Source: Theropithecus gelada (Eukaryota > Chordata > Mammalia > Primates > Cercopithecidae). From it: a stretch of 64,000 bases of DNA. The DNA lies in contig NC_037682.1 of assembly GCF_003255815.1 (NCBI RefSeq), positions 1,664,458 to 1,728,457 of the forward strand, in the 5' to 3' direction. A program made the translations under genes and the position numbers. How positions within the stretch are numbered: position 1 is the first letter of the stretch; every line of letters starts with the position of its first letter. This document shows positions 33,241 to 45,259 of the stretch, one piece after another. The notes beneath the pieces are model-generated. The model was given only the letters and a program-made list of their open reading frames with translations, had not been told where the DNA came from and did not search any database.

Positions 33241-34844
33241 AATATATTCAAAGAGTTAGAGGAAAGGTTGGACATAATAAACAAAGCAATTAGGGCTCTC
33301 AAAAAATCGCAAACTCCACAAAAGAATAAACAAAAATTCCTGGAACTGAAGAATACATCCAAAATGAAATTTTTATGAGATAAAATTAACATCAAACAGT
33401 GCTAATGAGAAGATTACAATAAAAACATCACTTATTAAAATGTGTAGAATGCAGTTAAAGCAGGGCTAAGGAAGAAATTTATAACTATAAATGTTCATAT
33501 TAGGAGAGAAGGCTTAAAATGAGTGATTCATACATCCACCTTAAGAAGCTAGAAAAAGGAAGTGCATATTAAATGCAAAGTGGAAGGAAAAAATAGAAAT
33601 CTATGAAATGAAAAATAGGCAAATAATGAAGAATTACACACAAAGTTAGCCTGGAAAACAAACAAACAAAAAAAACTGATCAATTTCCCAAGCAGACTAA
33701 GCAGAAAAGAAACAGAAAGCCAAGAGACGAAGATCGGAAATGAAAGGGACACTCCTACAGACCCTACAGATATTAAGCGGGTAACAAGGCACTGCAAGGA
33801 ACTAAATGCCAAGAGAAAATGCAGATGAAACAGACAAATTTTTCACAAACACAAGCTACCAAAACGGACATACGAAGAAGCAGAAAATCTGAACTTATAA
33901 TTAAAAACCTTTCTACAAGGAAATGGCAGGTGCAGGTGGCTTACGGATGAACTCTGAGGATATAAGTAAGAAATGATACCAACCATACACACACTCTTTC
34001 AGAAAACAGAGGAGGAGGACCAGCATAATGCTGCTGCCAAAGTGAGACACGGCACTCCGAGAAAAGGGAAATTACAGCCCCATATCGTTCATGAACGTGG
34101 ATACAAAACTCCGTAAGAAAATAGGAACAAACTAATTCAACAACGTATTGAAAGGATAATACAGCATAGCCAAGAGAGATTCACCCAGTAATGTAAGCTC
34201 AGCTAACACTTGAAAATCAATGTCATTCACCACATTAAAGAAAGGAGAAAAAAATATGGCCATCTCAAGTAGATGCAGACACAGCACATGGCAAAATACA
34301 CGTGCAAACTCTCAGCAAACCAGGAACAGAAGGGACCACACTCAGCTGAGAAAGAACATCTATAAAAAATCTAAAGCTAACATCAAATGCTGCTGATGGA
34401 GTAAAGATTTTCCCCCTAAAATCAGGAACAAGGCAGGGGCTCTGAGCATTTCTCACTCTCACTACTCTTATTAGGTGCCACTCTTACACCAGTGGCACAA
34501 TGAGGCCACTGTAATGAGGCAACAAAAAGGTGCACAAGGCATAACTACTGGAACGGAAAAGGTCACCTTGTTTGGCAGGTAACGCGGTTATGTAAACAGG
34601 AAAGTCTAAGGAAACTGTTGCAAGTCTGCTAGAACTGATACGTAAGTTTAGTGGCATCACAGTGCACAAGGTCAATATAGAAAATTAATTTTATTCCTAT
34701 ACAATAGCAACAAATAAATGGAAAATACGATTTATAAAACTGCTATTTACAATACAATTTTTAAATTCAGGAATAATCTTAAACACAAACGTACAAAACA
34801 CCTCTCACAAAACAATGTTGAGAAAAATTAAAGACCTAAATGTG

Positions 34845-35150
34845 GCCGGGCGCGGTGGCTCCCGCCTGTCATCCCAGCACTTCGGGAGGCTGAGGCGGGC
34901 GGATCACGAGGTCAGGAGATCGAGACCATCCTGGCTAACACGGTGAAACCCCGTCTCTACTAAAAATACAAAAACTTAGCCGGGCGAGGTGGCGGCGCCT
35001 GTAGTCCCAGCTACTCGGGAGGCTGAGGCAGGAGAATGGCGGGAACCCGGGAGGCGGAGCTTGCAGTGAGCTGAGATCCGGCCACTGCACTCCAGCCTGG
35101 GTGACAGAGCGAGACTCCGTCTCAAAAAATAAAAAAAAAAAAAAAAAAAA
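34845..35150 (+). repeat. AluY with Old World monkey-type right arm
   Basis: ggccgggcgcggtggctccc to an A-tail. Flanked by the 15-bp direct repeat aaagacctaaatgtg (34830-34844; 35150-35164). The right arm contains gagctgagatccggccactg, in place of the ape-type gagccgagatcgcgccactg. I associate this variant with AluY subfamilies expanded in cercopithecoid monkeys. Nested in the L1. Confidence 0.93.
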
Positions 35151-35295
35151 AAGACCTAAATGTGAAAACATTTATCATGGCCATGGATTAGAAGACTCAA
35201 TATTGTTAAGAAGTCAATTTTCTTAATTCAATACAATCCTATCAAAATCCCAGAATAATTTCTTATTTTTAAAAGAAATTAGCAAGAAGATTCTT

Positions 35296-35600
35296 GTTTG
35301 TTTGTTTGTTTTGAGACAGAGTTTCGCTGTTCTTGCCCAGGCTAGAGTGCAGTGATGTGACTGATCTTGGCTCACTGCAACCTCTGCCTCCCGGGTTCAA
35401 GTGATTCTCCTGTCTCAGCCTCCTGAGTAGCTGGGATTACAGGCACCCACCACCATGCCTGGCTAATTTTTGGTATTTTTAGTAGAGATGGGGTTTCACC
35501 ATGTTGGTCAGGCTGGTCTCAAACTCTTGACCTCAGGTGATCTGCCCGCCTTGGCCTCCCAAAGTGCTGGGATTACAGGCATGAGCCACTGCGCCTGACC
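35296..35600 (-). repeat. AluS, antisense, with target-site duplication
   Basis: tttgagacagagtttcgctg to ggcatgagccactgcgcctg. Flanked by tagcaagaagattctt and taacaagaggattctt, two mismatches. Nested in the L1. Confidence 0.95.
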
Positions 35601-37269
35601 TAACAAGAGGATTCTTAAATGCACATGGAAATGCAAAAGGACTTTGAAGGATCCAACCATTCTTGCAAAAGAAGACCCAAGTAGCAGGACTCACACGAAT
35701 TTCAAGACTTACCTTAAAGCTACAGTATTAAACACCGATAAAACATAAATAGAATAGTGTTCAAAACTAGCCCTACACTTACATGGTCAACTAGACTTCA
35801 ACAAAGGTGGGAGATCAATCTAACGGGGAAAGGAAAATGTTTTAAATAAATGGTTCTGAGAAAACTGAGTATCTCTGAAGAAAAAGAAACCTTCAATCCC
35901 TACCTCACACCAAGACAGATCAGAAATTCAGACATAAAAGCAAAACTACAATGCTTCTACAATAAAACATGGGAGAGTATCTGGGCCAAGCTCAAAGTAG
36001 GCAAAGATTTCCTAGAATGCAAAAAGCACTAACCAAAAAGTGACAAAACATATTTCATCAAAATTAAATCATACACACACTTCTATTCAATATACTATTA
36101 AGAAAAATGAATAGGCAAACCACGGATGGCATATATCCAACAAAAGACTTCTAGCTAAACTACAGAAAGCAGGTCTACAGTTCAACAATAAAAGAGACAG
36201 CTCAATGTTTAAGAAGGGCAAAAGACTGGAATAGACATTTTACATAGGAAGACAAATAATGGCCACTAAGTACAAGGGCAAGTGCCACGGCCTCCAGAAT
36301 GGCCAAACCTGCACAGACTGAGAACACCCAAGGCACGGAGGAGGCAGGAACCAGGAGACTGACGTGCTACTGATGGGGCTAGGAACTACTGAGGAAAAAG
36401 ACACAACTACTGAGGAAAAGGGCTGGCAGTTTCTTAGAAAGTTAAATGTGCATGTAGGATTCCATAATTCCGTGGCTAAGTACTGACCCCAGAGAAACAA
36501 AAACATACATCCACATAAAGGCTCCTACAAGAACGTTTACAGCAGCAGTGTTCACAATAGCCAGACACTGAAAACAACCCAAAGTCCACGAACAGAAGAA
36601 CAGCTCAACAAACGACAGTATATTCACACAACAGAACACCACTCAGCACCCCAAAGCATAAAACCACCACTAAGATGCAACACACAGCTAAGCCCCACAG
36701 ATGTGATATTGGGGAAGAACGCCAGAGACAAGAGCAGGGATCATTTGATTCCATGCATCCGATGTTCTAGAAAAGTCCCAATCAGTCTCTGATGAAAACA
36801 AATCAGAACAGTGGTTGCCTATTGGGAGGGAGGTGGCAGGCAAACAGCGAGGGCTGACTGGGAAGGCACGTGGTGGTGTTTTCCGGGAAGATGGAAACAT
36901 TTTGCGTCTTGACAGGGGAGTGGGCTACAGGGGAATTCATATTCATCAAAACTCACCTAGCTGTATACTTGAGATCCGTGCATTTCATTGTTTGTAAATT
37001 ATACGTCAATTCTGAAAAACTAAAAGTTTCTACAAAGGAGGAAAGGGAGAAAGCATTTAGAGAAAGCGGCAGACAAAATTAAAGGAAAAAAAGACTTGCA
37101 ACTACGTAGGAAAAGGCACATGTCACCTCAGACCAACCCACACCAAGGTGTTCTAGTAACATTACTAGACTTATAACAAACAGAAAGTCCTTTGATAAAA
37201 GGTAAGTTTGCATACAAAGGAAAGAAAATTGTATTTCCATTAGATGCCAGTAACACTTTAAATCAGAAG

Positions 37270-37445
37270 GCTATTGTCATCGACAGAATTCCCACGAACT
37301 CACAGGTTGAAGCCCGTACCCCCAGTGCTGTGATGCTATTTGGGGATGGCGCCATTGGAGGTAATTAGGGTTAGACGAAGTCATGAAATAGGGTGGGGCC
37401 CTCGGGATGGGATTATTGGCCTTATATGGAGAGGAAGGTTCTAGG
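37270..37445 (-). mobile_element. MLT1/MST-type LTR fragment
   Basis: cccacgaactcacaggttga, gcccgtacccccagtgctgt, gatgctatttgggg, ggaggtaattagggttaga and gggattattggccttatat follow a MaLR LTR. Short piece without a complete end; the orientation call is weak. Confidence 0.5.
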
Positions 37446-37449
37446 CAGA

Positions 37450-38548
37450 GGTTAGCAGTAGCCGCAAACAACACGAAAACACAACCAGATATTACGCACC
37501 TCCTCTGGAAGAACACAGCCACCAGCGGAGCCAACTGGCCTCCAAAGAAGAAGAACGTGAATGCGATCAAGGTCTAAATCTAGCTGCCAATTTACAGGAA
37601 ATACAAAAGAACATGCTAAACAATACCACAGCATGCAATTAGCAAAATTCAGACCCTGGGAGACACCACAGGAAGAGCAGGCAGGCTCTGTTAACAAAGT
37701 AAGTGGACGGAAAAAAACCAAACAGGAAGCGCAGAGAGGATCCAGAGATATGGGGCGGAGCCTGCAGACCACTCGGCACCCGTGCCGTCACCTCTGGTCC
37801 AATGTCGCCTAAGGTGCTGTCCCTGTAGGGGCTAGCTGAGGGTGGCCCTGGAATTTGTGCTATTTTTGCAACTTCTTAGGAATTTATAATGATTTCAAAA
37901 TATAAAGTTAAGAGAGTTTCACAATCTGTCATCCAAGTGCAATGCATGGGCCTTATTTGAATCCACATTCAACTCTCTAAATACAAGTCATGAGACACTA
38001 GAGAAACACAAAGGCTGGATACTCAGTGTTATGAACAAAGCACTACTTTTGGTATGATAATGAGACATCTTATGTTTAAGGAAAAGAATCCCTCTCTTTA
38101 TAGACATACAGAGAACAGTCACGGATGAAACATGTTCCAAATTTCCTTCCAAATCATCTGGGTGATGCGGGAAAATTACAACTGAGTTGGGTGTGAGCCT
38201 GAACACATGGCTTTGAACACGTGTACCCACCAAAATCACTTACCCTTCTTTTAAAATTAGTCCATGAATCCAACCTCTATCAAAGAAACGCACAGAATTT
38301 CTCGAGAGATGCTGCCCCAAGAAACCCCAACCAGTCTTTTTCCTAACAACAGCTTTCCATCGGTTCTCCCAGCTCCTCCGAACAGCAGAGCTACCCGAGC
38401 TGAGTGATTTATGCTCCATCCCAGCATTGCAGCCGTGGTAGGGGCACCACGGGGCCACAACGGAAGAGCTCGGCGGTCAGGTGTGGCTCGAGGATGCGAG
38501 CTCTTCTCAGCAAGGGTGCATGCACAGCACTGCTAGCTCACAAAACTC
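37450..38548. other. no gene seen
   Basis: AT-richer sequence. An old L1-like tail (gcaacttcttaggaatttat, tgatttcaaaatataaag) lies at about 37865-37905. Nothing else that I can name. Confidence 0.5.
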
Positions 38549-38624
38549 GTGTGTGTGTGTGCACGTGTGTGTATGCATGTGCGTGTGTGCACGTGTGTGT
38601 ATGCATGTGCATGTGTGCATGCAG
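38549..38624. repeat. GT-rich microsatellite
   Basis: Compound (GT)n with two copies of the higher-order unit gcacgtgtgtgtatgcatgt at 38561 and 38589. Alternating purine-pyrimidine sequence with Z-DNA-forming potential. Confidence 0.92.
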
Positions 38625-39059
38625 CACAAAACAAGAGTTCACGATGTTTTACTTCTAACCAAAGATCACATGTTCAAGGAAGAAAGGAAAATAATCCCTT
38701 CCTTGGAGTCAAATCGAACCACAGGAAAAGTCCCATAAATGGCCGAATGGCAGAATCAGTAAACGACATTTTAAGTCATGCTAACTCTATTCCATCCATC
38801 CAGAAAGCCAGAAGAAACATGAGACGTGGTAAACAGAGAGAAAGAAGATTTTTCTTCAAATCCAAACTGGACTTCTAGATGTCGGCATGAAGATGTCTGA
38901 GGTGAGCACCATGTGGGCCGCTGCAAAGCCAAGGTGGCTGAACTCAAAGACACAGCAGCAGCAACTCCGCAGAGGAAAACAGAGCGGAAGAGGACTGAAA
39001 ATGAACAGCCCATGCCTGAGCTCCGGCCACTTAACAAGGACAAGCCACAGGCTGGAAAA

Positions 39060-40055
39060 CATCTTTCAAACACACAGATCTGATAGAGGACTTCTATCTA
39101 AAGCAGACAATGACCTCTTACGACTCAGTAACAAGAAGGCAAGTCACCCAATAAAAAATGGGCAAAAGACTTCACCAAAGAAGAGATATGATTAGCCAAA
39201 TGAAGCACACGAAAAGATGCTCAACATCACTGGCCAGCCGCGAAATGCCAAACACAAGCACAGGATGCTGCAGCCACACAAGGGACGGCTGCGACCACGG
39301 GACGGCCAGGCCACGTGCCCGTGAGATGACCACAGATGAGCATGCCACGTGCCTGCAGGATGACCACGGGATGGGCATGCCACGTGCCCACCACCGCACC
39401 GAGAAGCAGGGCTCTGAGGCTGCTGGTGGGGGTGTGAAATGGTGGCACTGGAACTGCTTTAGAATGCCACTGGGCAGCTTCTACAAGCATCAAGCCTATG
39501 CCCACCTACGGCCCAGGTGCCACACTCTCAGCTACTTCATGGAAAGCACGCGTTTCTACTGAGCCCGCACACAAATGTTCACGGCAGCTGCAAGTGTGCT
39601 GGTCAGAAAGGAGGGGACCTGCACGCCCACCGTGGGGAGGCAACACGCCGTGGCCTCAGCATCCACAGAGTGTGCCTCAGCCACAGACAGCAGTGGCCTG
39701 GGAAACACGTGGAACACGGAAGACTCCTACAGCAAGTGTGCTGAGTGACACAGGCCAGGTGAACATCAGGTTCACACTGCGATTCCGTTCATGGGAAATT
39801 CCAGAAAACTAAAGGTGTGACCACAACGACGGAAGCTTGTCAGTGGCTGGGAGCTAGGAAGTGGGGAGAGAAGTGTCCCAGAAAGGCAGCAGGAAACCGG
39901 AACCCCGGGGCGATGGGTGTGTTCCTCTCTCCCTGGCATGGCCGTGGCTTCAGGGGTACACATGCACATGTCCACACTTGTCAAGCTGCACCCTTTAAAC
40001 ACAGGTGGTTCACTGTATGTCAAGCAGACTGCAGTAAAGGTATAAAAGAAAAGCA
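39060..40055 (+). mobile_element. L1 LINE 3' fragment (old, GC-drifted)
   Basis: Sense motifs: gacaatgacctcttacgact, cacccaataaaaaatgggca, aaagacttcaccaaagaag, ttcatgggaaattccagaaa, gtcagtggctgggagctagg and cactgtatgtcaagcagac. The ORF2 end is present without an open frame. Confidence 0.75.
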
Positions 40056-40439
40056 ACTCCTCGCTGGGCTCCTGGCCCAATGCCTGCCCACTGTCCCCCT
40101 TTAGACTAACGGGCATCTCAGACTTGGGGCACTCCCTCCAGAACTGGCTCCTTGGGTGTCCTCCGCAACTCCGGAGACTTGTTCCATCCTCCCACTGCCT
40201 CAGAGGAATCCAGGAGTCCTCCCTGGACCCCCTCAGACCCCACTTCCACCCATCAGCAGGTCCTCACGGCTCTGCCCACAAACCACGCCCGGAGGTGTCT
40301 CTTCCCCCCACGTCCCCCACCCACACACCTCCACAGGCCTCCTGTGTCACAACCATGGTCTCAGGCAGGCCCCCTTGTGCCCCCACCCTCCAATCCACTC
40401 TCCACGTGACTGGGAGTGTGATCTCGGCAAGTCAGCTCT

Positions 40440-40855
40440 GACCCCACCCCCAGCTGCTCAAAGCCCCTCACGGCTCCTGCGCCGTGCAGTGAATGAGCCT
40501 GAGTGCTCCCCACACCGCCTCTGTGCTCTCCCCACCTCCCCTCGCTCTGGTCCCTCGAGTCTCCTCTGCAGCCTGGGCACCCAGCATGTTCACGCTGCGG
40601 GGCCAGCCACCTACCCTTTGCTGTGGCCGGAGCGCTCCTCCTCAGACATCCCATGTTCTGGTCAGCCATTCGTTTCCTACGTCTCTAGCCGCCCTACCTG
40701 GCGCTCCTCAGTCCGCGACCGACAGGCACATCTGTCCAGCACTCCTGTTACAATGTAAGGCCTCTAAGGGCAGGAGTCTTGTGTCCACTGTACTCCTGGC
40801 ACCCGGAACAGGGGGACAACAGGCAGTCAATATTTGTTAAATGAATAGAAGAAAT
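40440..40855 (+). repeat. L2 LINE 3' end
   Basis: ggcaggagtcttgtgtccac, tgtactcctggcacccgg and gtcaatatttgttaaatgaa correspond to the usual L2 tail (gagggcagggactgtgtc..., aataaatgtttgttgaatg). Mammal-wide relic; the start is uncertain. Confidence 0.6.
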
Positions 40856-40859
40856 GCCA

Positions 40860-42200
40860 CGTCAACATCAGAGCAAGAAAGCAACCCTCAAAGCAGAGAG
40901 GTGATGGGTGAGTGGAGGGCAAGCGAATGAAACCTGTCTCCCCTCTCACTCATGTTTCTCAGTCCATGCCTGTGCCCTGCAGTTGCACAGTGACATCCAG
41001 GGTGATGCCAACACCCAGGGTGCCAGAGGATCCTCAGCGGCACTGACGCCCTCCCGTCGGGTGTGACGTCTGCATGAAACACTCTGCCCCGGTGCTTGCC
41101 AGGGCTCAGTCACCCACACTAGGGCGGACGCCAGCACTAAACGAGCACTCAGCTAGAAGGGAACCACAGCCCCAACACTGGCCATGGCGGCATCTGGGGG
41201 GAGTGGACCTCAGGACTTGTGGCACCTGCGCCATGGGAAGGGACTGGGGGAGAGCCAGTCACGTGCCCTGTCTGTTGAACGTGGGATCTGGTACAGTTGA
41301 AAAGGGCCTGTGGCAGGGCGGCCGGCTAGGCAGCGAGTGTCGGATCTGCGGCTCTTCCCGTCCCTCCAGGCTTGCCTCCTGCCCCAGCCATGATGGGAGC
41401 AGGGCGCTCCTAGAACGGGGAGGAGACTGGCAGTGGCAAGGAGGTGGGAGGGGGCAGCCTTCGGCTGCACTCCAGACAGCATCCCACCCTTTCTCAGTAG
41501 CTTATGCAATTTATAGCTGAGAAATGGCCCATGAGGTCGAAAATCACAATGACGGCTGCACCAAGGGGGATGTCAGACCTGGGAGGGTGAGAAGGGAGGT
41601 CTGGACTCAGGAGGCAGTTTTCTGGGGCCGCCAGGGCCTCGTCCATGGAAGGTCTCACAGCACCTGCCCACTGGGCGGCCCGCACAGCTGGCGGCTCCTG
41701 GCACCCATGCCACGCTCTCAGCTGCCCCAGAAGCTCAGACTGTCAAATAAGTGGCACTGAAAACCCCCAGACGACAGGAGAGCCCCGTGTGTGAGTTCTT
41801 CCCCCACAGCTCCCTTCAGAGTAGACTCAGCCAGCCAGAGAACTCGAGGTGGAGGCTGCAGCGAGCGGGGAGAAACCCACACTGTGTCTGCACTCACGCA
41901 AGTCCAGGACAGCCAGGGCAGGGCACTCTAGGACTCCCAGAAGACCCCCAGGGCTTACGCAGCAGCTATGTTACGAGACATCTGCGGCACAGAGCACCTA
42001 GGCTAGGCCGGGGACCTGCTCTCCCGACCACACAGCAAGCCCAGGAGCCACCCAAGGGTGAACTGAGGGGAAGGGGACCACACTGGGGCACAGACGCCAA
42101 ATGGCCGGCTTTGTCAGAAGACTCTAGGCGAACCGTGGAACAACGTGCAAGGGAAGGGAAAGAGCCTCGTTCACAGAGAACCTTCTAAGTGCCGGGTGCC
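40860..42200. other. no gene seen
   Basis: Moderately GC-rich unique DNA. By distance from the MOB2 3' end this is where I would expect the distal human first exon (MDWLMG). On the - strand an ATGGACTGA lies near 40964, but it meets a stop in the second codon after Met and does not fit. Confidence 0.4.
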
Positions 42201-42221
42201 ACGTGAACATCGGTGTGTGCA

Positions 42222-42396
42222 TCCCAGGCACCCCGACTTCAGCCAATAGGCCTCTGCAGGGCAGAGCCGGAACAGACGCCACAGCCTCACCTGACCCTCC
42301 ACTACTAGCTTCCCAGGCACCCCGACTTCAGCCAATAGGCCTCTGCAGGGCAGAGCCGGAGCAGACGCCACAGCCTCACCGGACCCTCCGCTACTA
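42222..42396. repeat. 89-bp tandem duplication
   Basis: tcccaggcaccccgacttca starts at 42222 and 42311, and the copies run on through the cagcctcacc(t/g)gaccctcc segment. Only about four differences are visible, so it is fairly recent. Confidence 0.94.
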
Positions 42397-42465
42397 AGGA
42401 GTCCTTTGATTGGAAATCAAGGCTGCCTCCCTCTAAAGCATGGTCCTGCTGCAGAAAAAACAAAT

Positions 42466-42740
42466 TTAGCCACCCAGCCCAACACTTTGGGAGGCCTTGG
42501 TGAGAGGATCACTTGAGGTCAGAAGTTTGAGACCAGCCTGGGCAACATAAGGAGACCCCCCCATCAAAGAAATCTTCAACATTATCTGGCATGGTGTACC
42601 TGTAGCCCCAGCTACTTGAGAAGCTGAGGTGGGAGAACGGCAAGGGGCCAGGAGCTCAAGGCGACAGTGAGCTCTGATTGCGCCCCTGCACTCCAGCCTG
42701 GGTGAGAGCATGAGACCCTGACTGCCTAAGTAAATAAATG
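42466..42740 (+). repeat. Alu (old J-type), 5'-truncated
   Basis: cccaacactttgggaggcct, gaccagcctgggcaacataa, ctgtagccccagctacttga and gcactccagcctgggtgag in order. It lacks the first bases. Confidence 0.88.
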
Positions 42741-43256
42741 ATAACGGAAACACAAGTGTGCATTTTAGGAAACAAACACACTGCCTTTGAACTTGGTTCC
42801 AGGACCCACAAAAATGGCTTTTGAAGCAAGTAGACCCCAAGGTAGGGATCGGCAACACTACCCAGAAAGGAACTACACCCACATCAAGCTGAAGGTTGAT
42901 CTGAAGGGGATCGGGGGGCTCTTACAGGGCCTGCCCACAGAAGGGAGCAGCTGGGTTCTGGGAACAGCCAGTCCAAGAGCAGCACTCCAGCCGGCTCTGA
43001 ATAATCAGGCTTCAGAATCCCTCAAGTTCCTCAACCGGCAGCCCCCAGATCTGCCCCTGCCCATTTTACTGATAAGGATGCAAGCTCCACAGGGTGTTCA
43101 CACAGGGTCCTGGCACCACCAACGCCATTTTCAGATCTAGAAAACAGACCCTGTACAAACACTGAAAAGTAACACTGGAGGTTCCAAGCCTCGCTAGCGT
43201 CCTGGAATACAACCTCTGTAGCGGCAGGCGTAGAGAAGGTTTAAAAAAATATCTAA

Positions 43257-43545
43257 CTGGGTGCGGTGGCTCACGCCTGTAATCCCAACACTTTGGGAGG
43301 CCGAGGCAGGTGGATCACAAGGTCAGGAGTTCAAGACCAGCCTGGCCAATACAGCAAAACCCCGTCTCTACTAAAAATACAAAAATTAGCCAGGCGTGGT
43401 GGGGCGCCTGTAGTCCCAGCTACTCGGGAGGCTGAGGCAGGAGAATTGCTTGAACCCAGGAGATGGAGCTTGCAGTGAGCTGAGATCACGCCACTGCACT
43501 CCAGCCTGGGCGACAAAGCAAGTCTGTCTCAAAGAAAAAAAACAA
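43257..43545 (+). repeat. AluS
   Basis: ctgggtgcggtggctcacgc to gcactccagcctgggcgaca with an A-rich tail containing acaaac units. Confidence 0.93.
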
Positions 43546-43743
43546 ACAAAAACACCTGTACTGGCTGGCAAAGCACTGCAGAGGGAGCCCAATGGAACAG
43601 TCTCTTTAGGATGCACGCCGCACCCTCGTGCTGAGTATCTGGATGGAGCCTCCTAATGCTGCAAGAGGAGCAGAGCAGGTTATTTCCACACCCATTTTAC
43701 ACATGGGAAAATGGATGATAAAAAAGCTCCCCAGCCCTGGTCA

Positions 43744-43891
43744 CATGGCACAGGGCAGCCACCCATACACACATACAAACACGAACCCCCTGGGGGCATG
43801 GCACAGGGCAGCCACCTATACACACATACAAACACGAATCCCCTGGGGGCATGGCACAGGGCAGCCACCTATACACACATACAGACACAAA
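43744..43891. repeat. 53-bp minisatellite, three copies
   Basis: catggcacagggcagccacc starts at 43744, 43797 and 43850, each followed by (c/t)atacacacatacaaacacga and cccctggggg. The third copy is partial. Confidence 0.94.
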
Positions 43892-44026
43892 CCTGCCTCC
43901 AGCTGAGTGGACAAAGAGATTTTCCAGCACTTCATCTACCCAAGTTCATAACTGTTCTTACAAAGAACAATCCTAACAGAGCTGCCCCCTGGATCACCCC
44001 CGCTCCATTCAGGCTCCCATGGAAGT

Positions 44027-44143
44027 TGTGTGTGTCTGTGTGTGTCTGTGTGTGTCTGTGTGTACCTGTGTGTGTCTGTGTGTACCTGTGTGTACCCTGC
44101 CAGTGTGAGTGTATCTGTGTATCCGTGCATGTGCGTGTGAGTA
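44027..44143. repeat. compound (TG)n/(TGTC) microsatellite
   Basis: Repeats of tgtgtgtc and tgtgtacc units. The + strand frame gives a Cys/Val-rich pseudo-ORF, which is a composition artefact. Confidence 0.9.
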
Positions 44144-44149
44144 ACTGGT

Positions 44150-45255
44150 TGTCTGGCAACTGCTCTCCCTTCTTTCTTGCTCCTTCCCTGCCCCCAACCC
44201 CCAGCTTGTGACCCCCATTCCTCTCGGTCCCCTAGGCCCCTGAGCAAGCCACAGGTGCACAAACTCAAGCCCACTACAGGCTGGACCCTGGCTCCTCCAC
44301 TCTCCCTCCAGGCATCTTCTAGGGTCTGCACACCCCTCGCTGGTCAGGTGCCTCCTCCCCCTGCACCCTCAACCTCCCGGCCTCGCTCCTGCTGCTCACA
44401 GCAGGCCCCGACCTCCCACCTGGCACAGACTCTGTCTACTTTCCACCCTGCCCCCATCGCCACCACCAGATGGTGACGTCAGGAAACAGGGTTTCACCTG
44501 CTTCCTTCACGGCCACACCCCAGCACTTACACCCATCCTGGCACCGGGGTGGGGACCCAGAGGTGTTTCTGGTGAGCTCAGGCTGTACCTTCACACTGTC
44601 CCCTTCCCTGGGAGCTTCCCAACGTAACGTTCAAAGGGCTCCGAGGGCACCTCCAGCATGTGCACGTGTTCTCAACAGGGTCGCATCCGCACAGCAGTCT
44701 AGGCCCCTGCTACTCTCCCAGCTGTGGGGAGGGCCCCACCACCAGCCTCGAGGACCTATCCACCGTTTGTCCACTTTCCTCTCATTTTTGTAAAACTGGC
44801 ACAAGATGCAGTAACATCTCCAAGCCACGGGGCAAGGCCTGATCCCACACACGAGAGGACTGCCCACCCGGGCTCCAGACAGCAGCTCGGCCCCGGGGCA
44901 GCCTGGAGCATCTCCATCACTGCACTTCCAGGCCCCAGGAGGATGAACAAGCCAGTGGCAGGGCCCATGAAGCCCAAATCCAGCCCCCAAGTGCTGGACA
45001 CTCAAGATTTTCAGACCAGGGGCGTGGGCTGGTACCAGAACTTGTCTCCTGTCCCACCTTGTTCATGCCTGCTGTCCCACCAGTGAAGACAGAAATAAAC
45101 TCAAATGTTGACACCCAGCCCCCCAGGGGCCAGCCCCAGACAAACCGAGGAAGGGAAGATTCAGCCCAGGAACAGCAAAGCAAACACACAGGACCCTACA
45201 TGTGGAAGTCAGCCACCAGGACACAGCGCAGACAGACGCACTCACAAGCGGCACT
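44150..45255. other. no gene seen
   Basis: GC-rich unique sequence. A MIR-like piece may lie at about 44750-44840 (cactttcctctcatttttgt, aaaactggcacaagatgcag). No exon supported. Confidence 0.4.
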
Positions 45256-45259
45256 GCAA

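Larger units (their letters stand above)
32041..37040 (+). mobile_element. L1 LINE, long decayed copy, split by three Alus
   Basis: ORF2-like sense motifs: gatgaaacagacaaatttttc (about 33825), the run gaacaaactaattcaacaac/gtattgaaaggataatacag (about 34125-34160), and a 3' part with ggctcctacaagaacgttta, gcagcagtgttcacaatagcc, catttgattccatgcatccg and gtatacttgagatccgtgc. The 5' part (32041-32940) is less certain and could belong to another element. Stops and indels throughout; no ORF above about 90 codons. Interrupted at 32954, 34845 and 35296. Confidence 0.75.
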
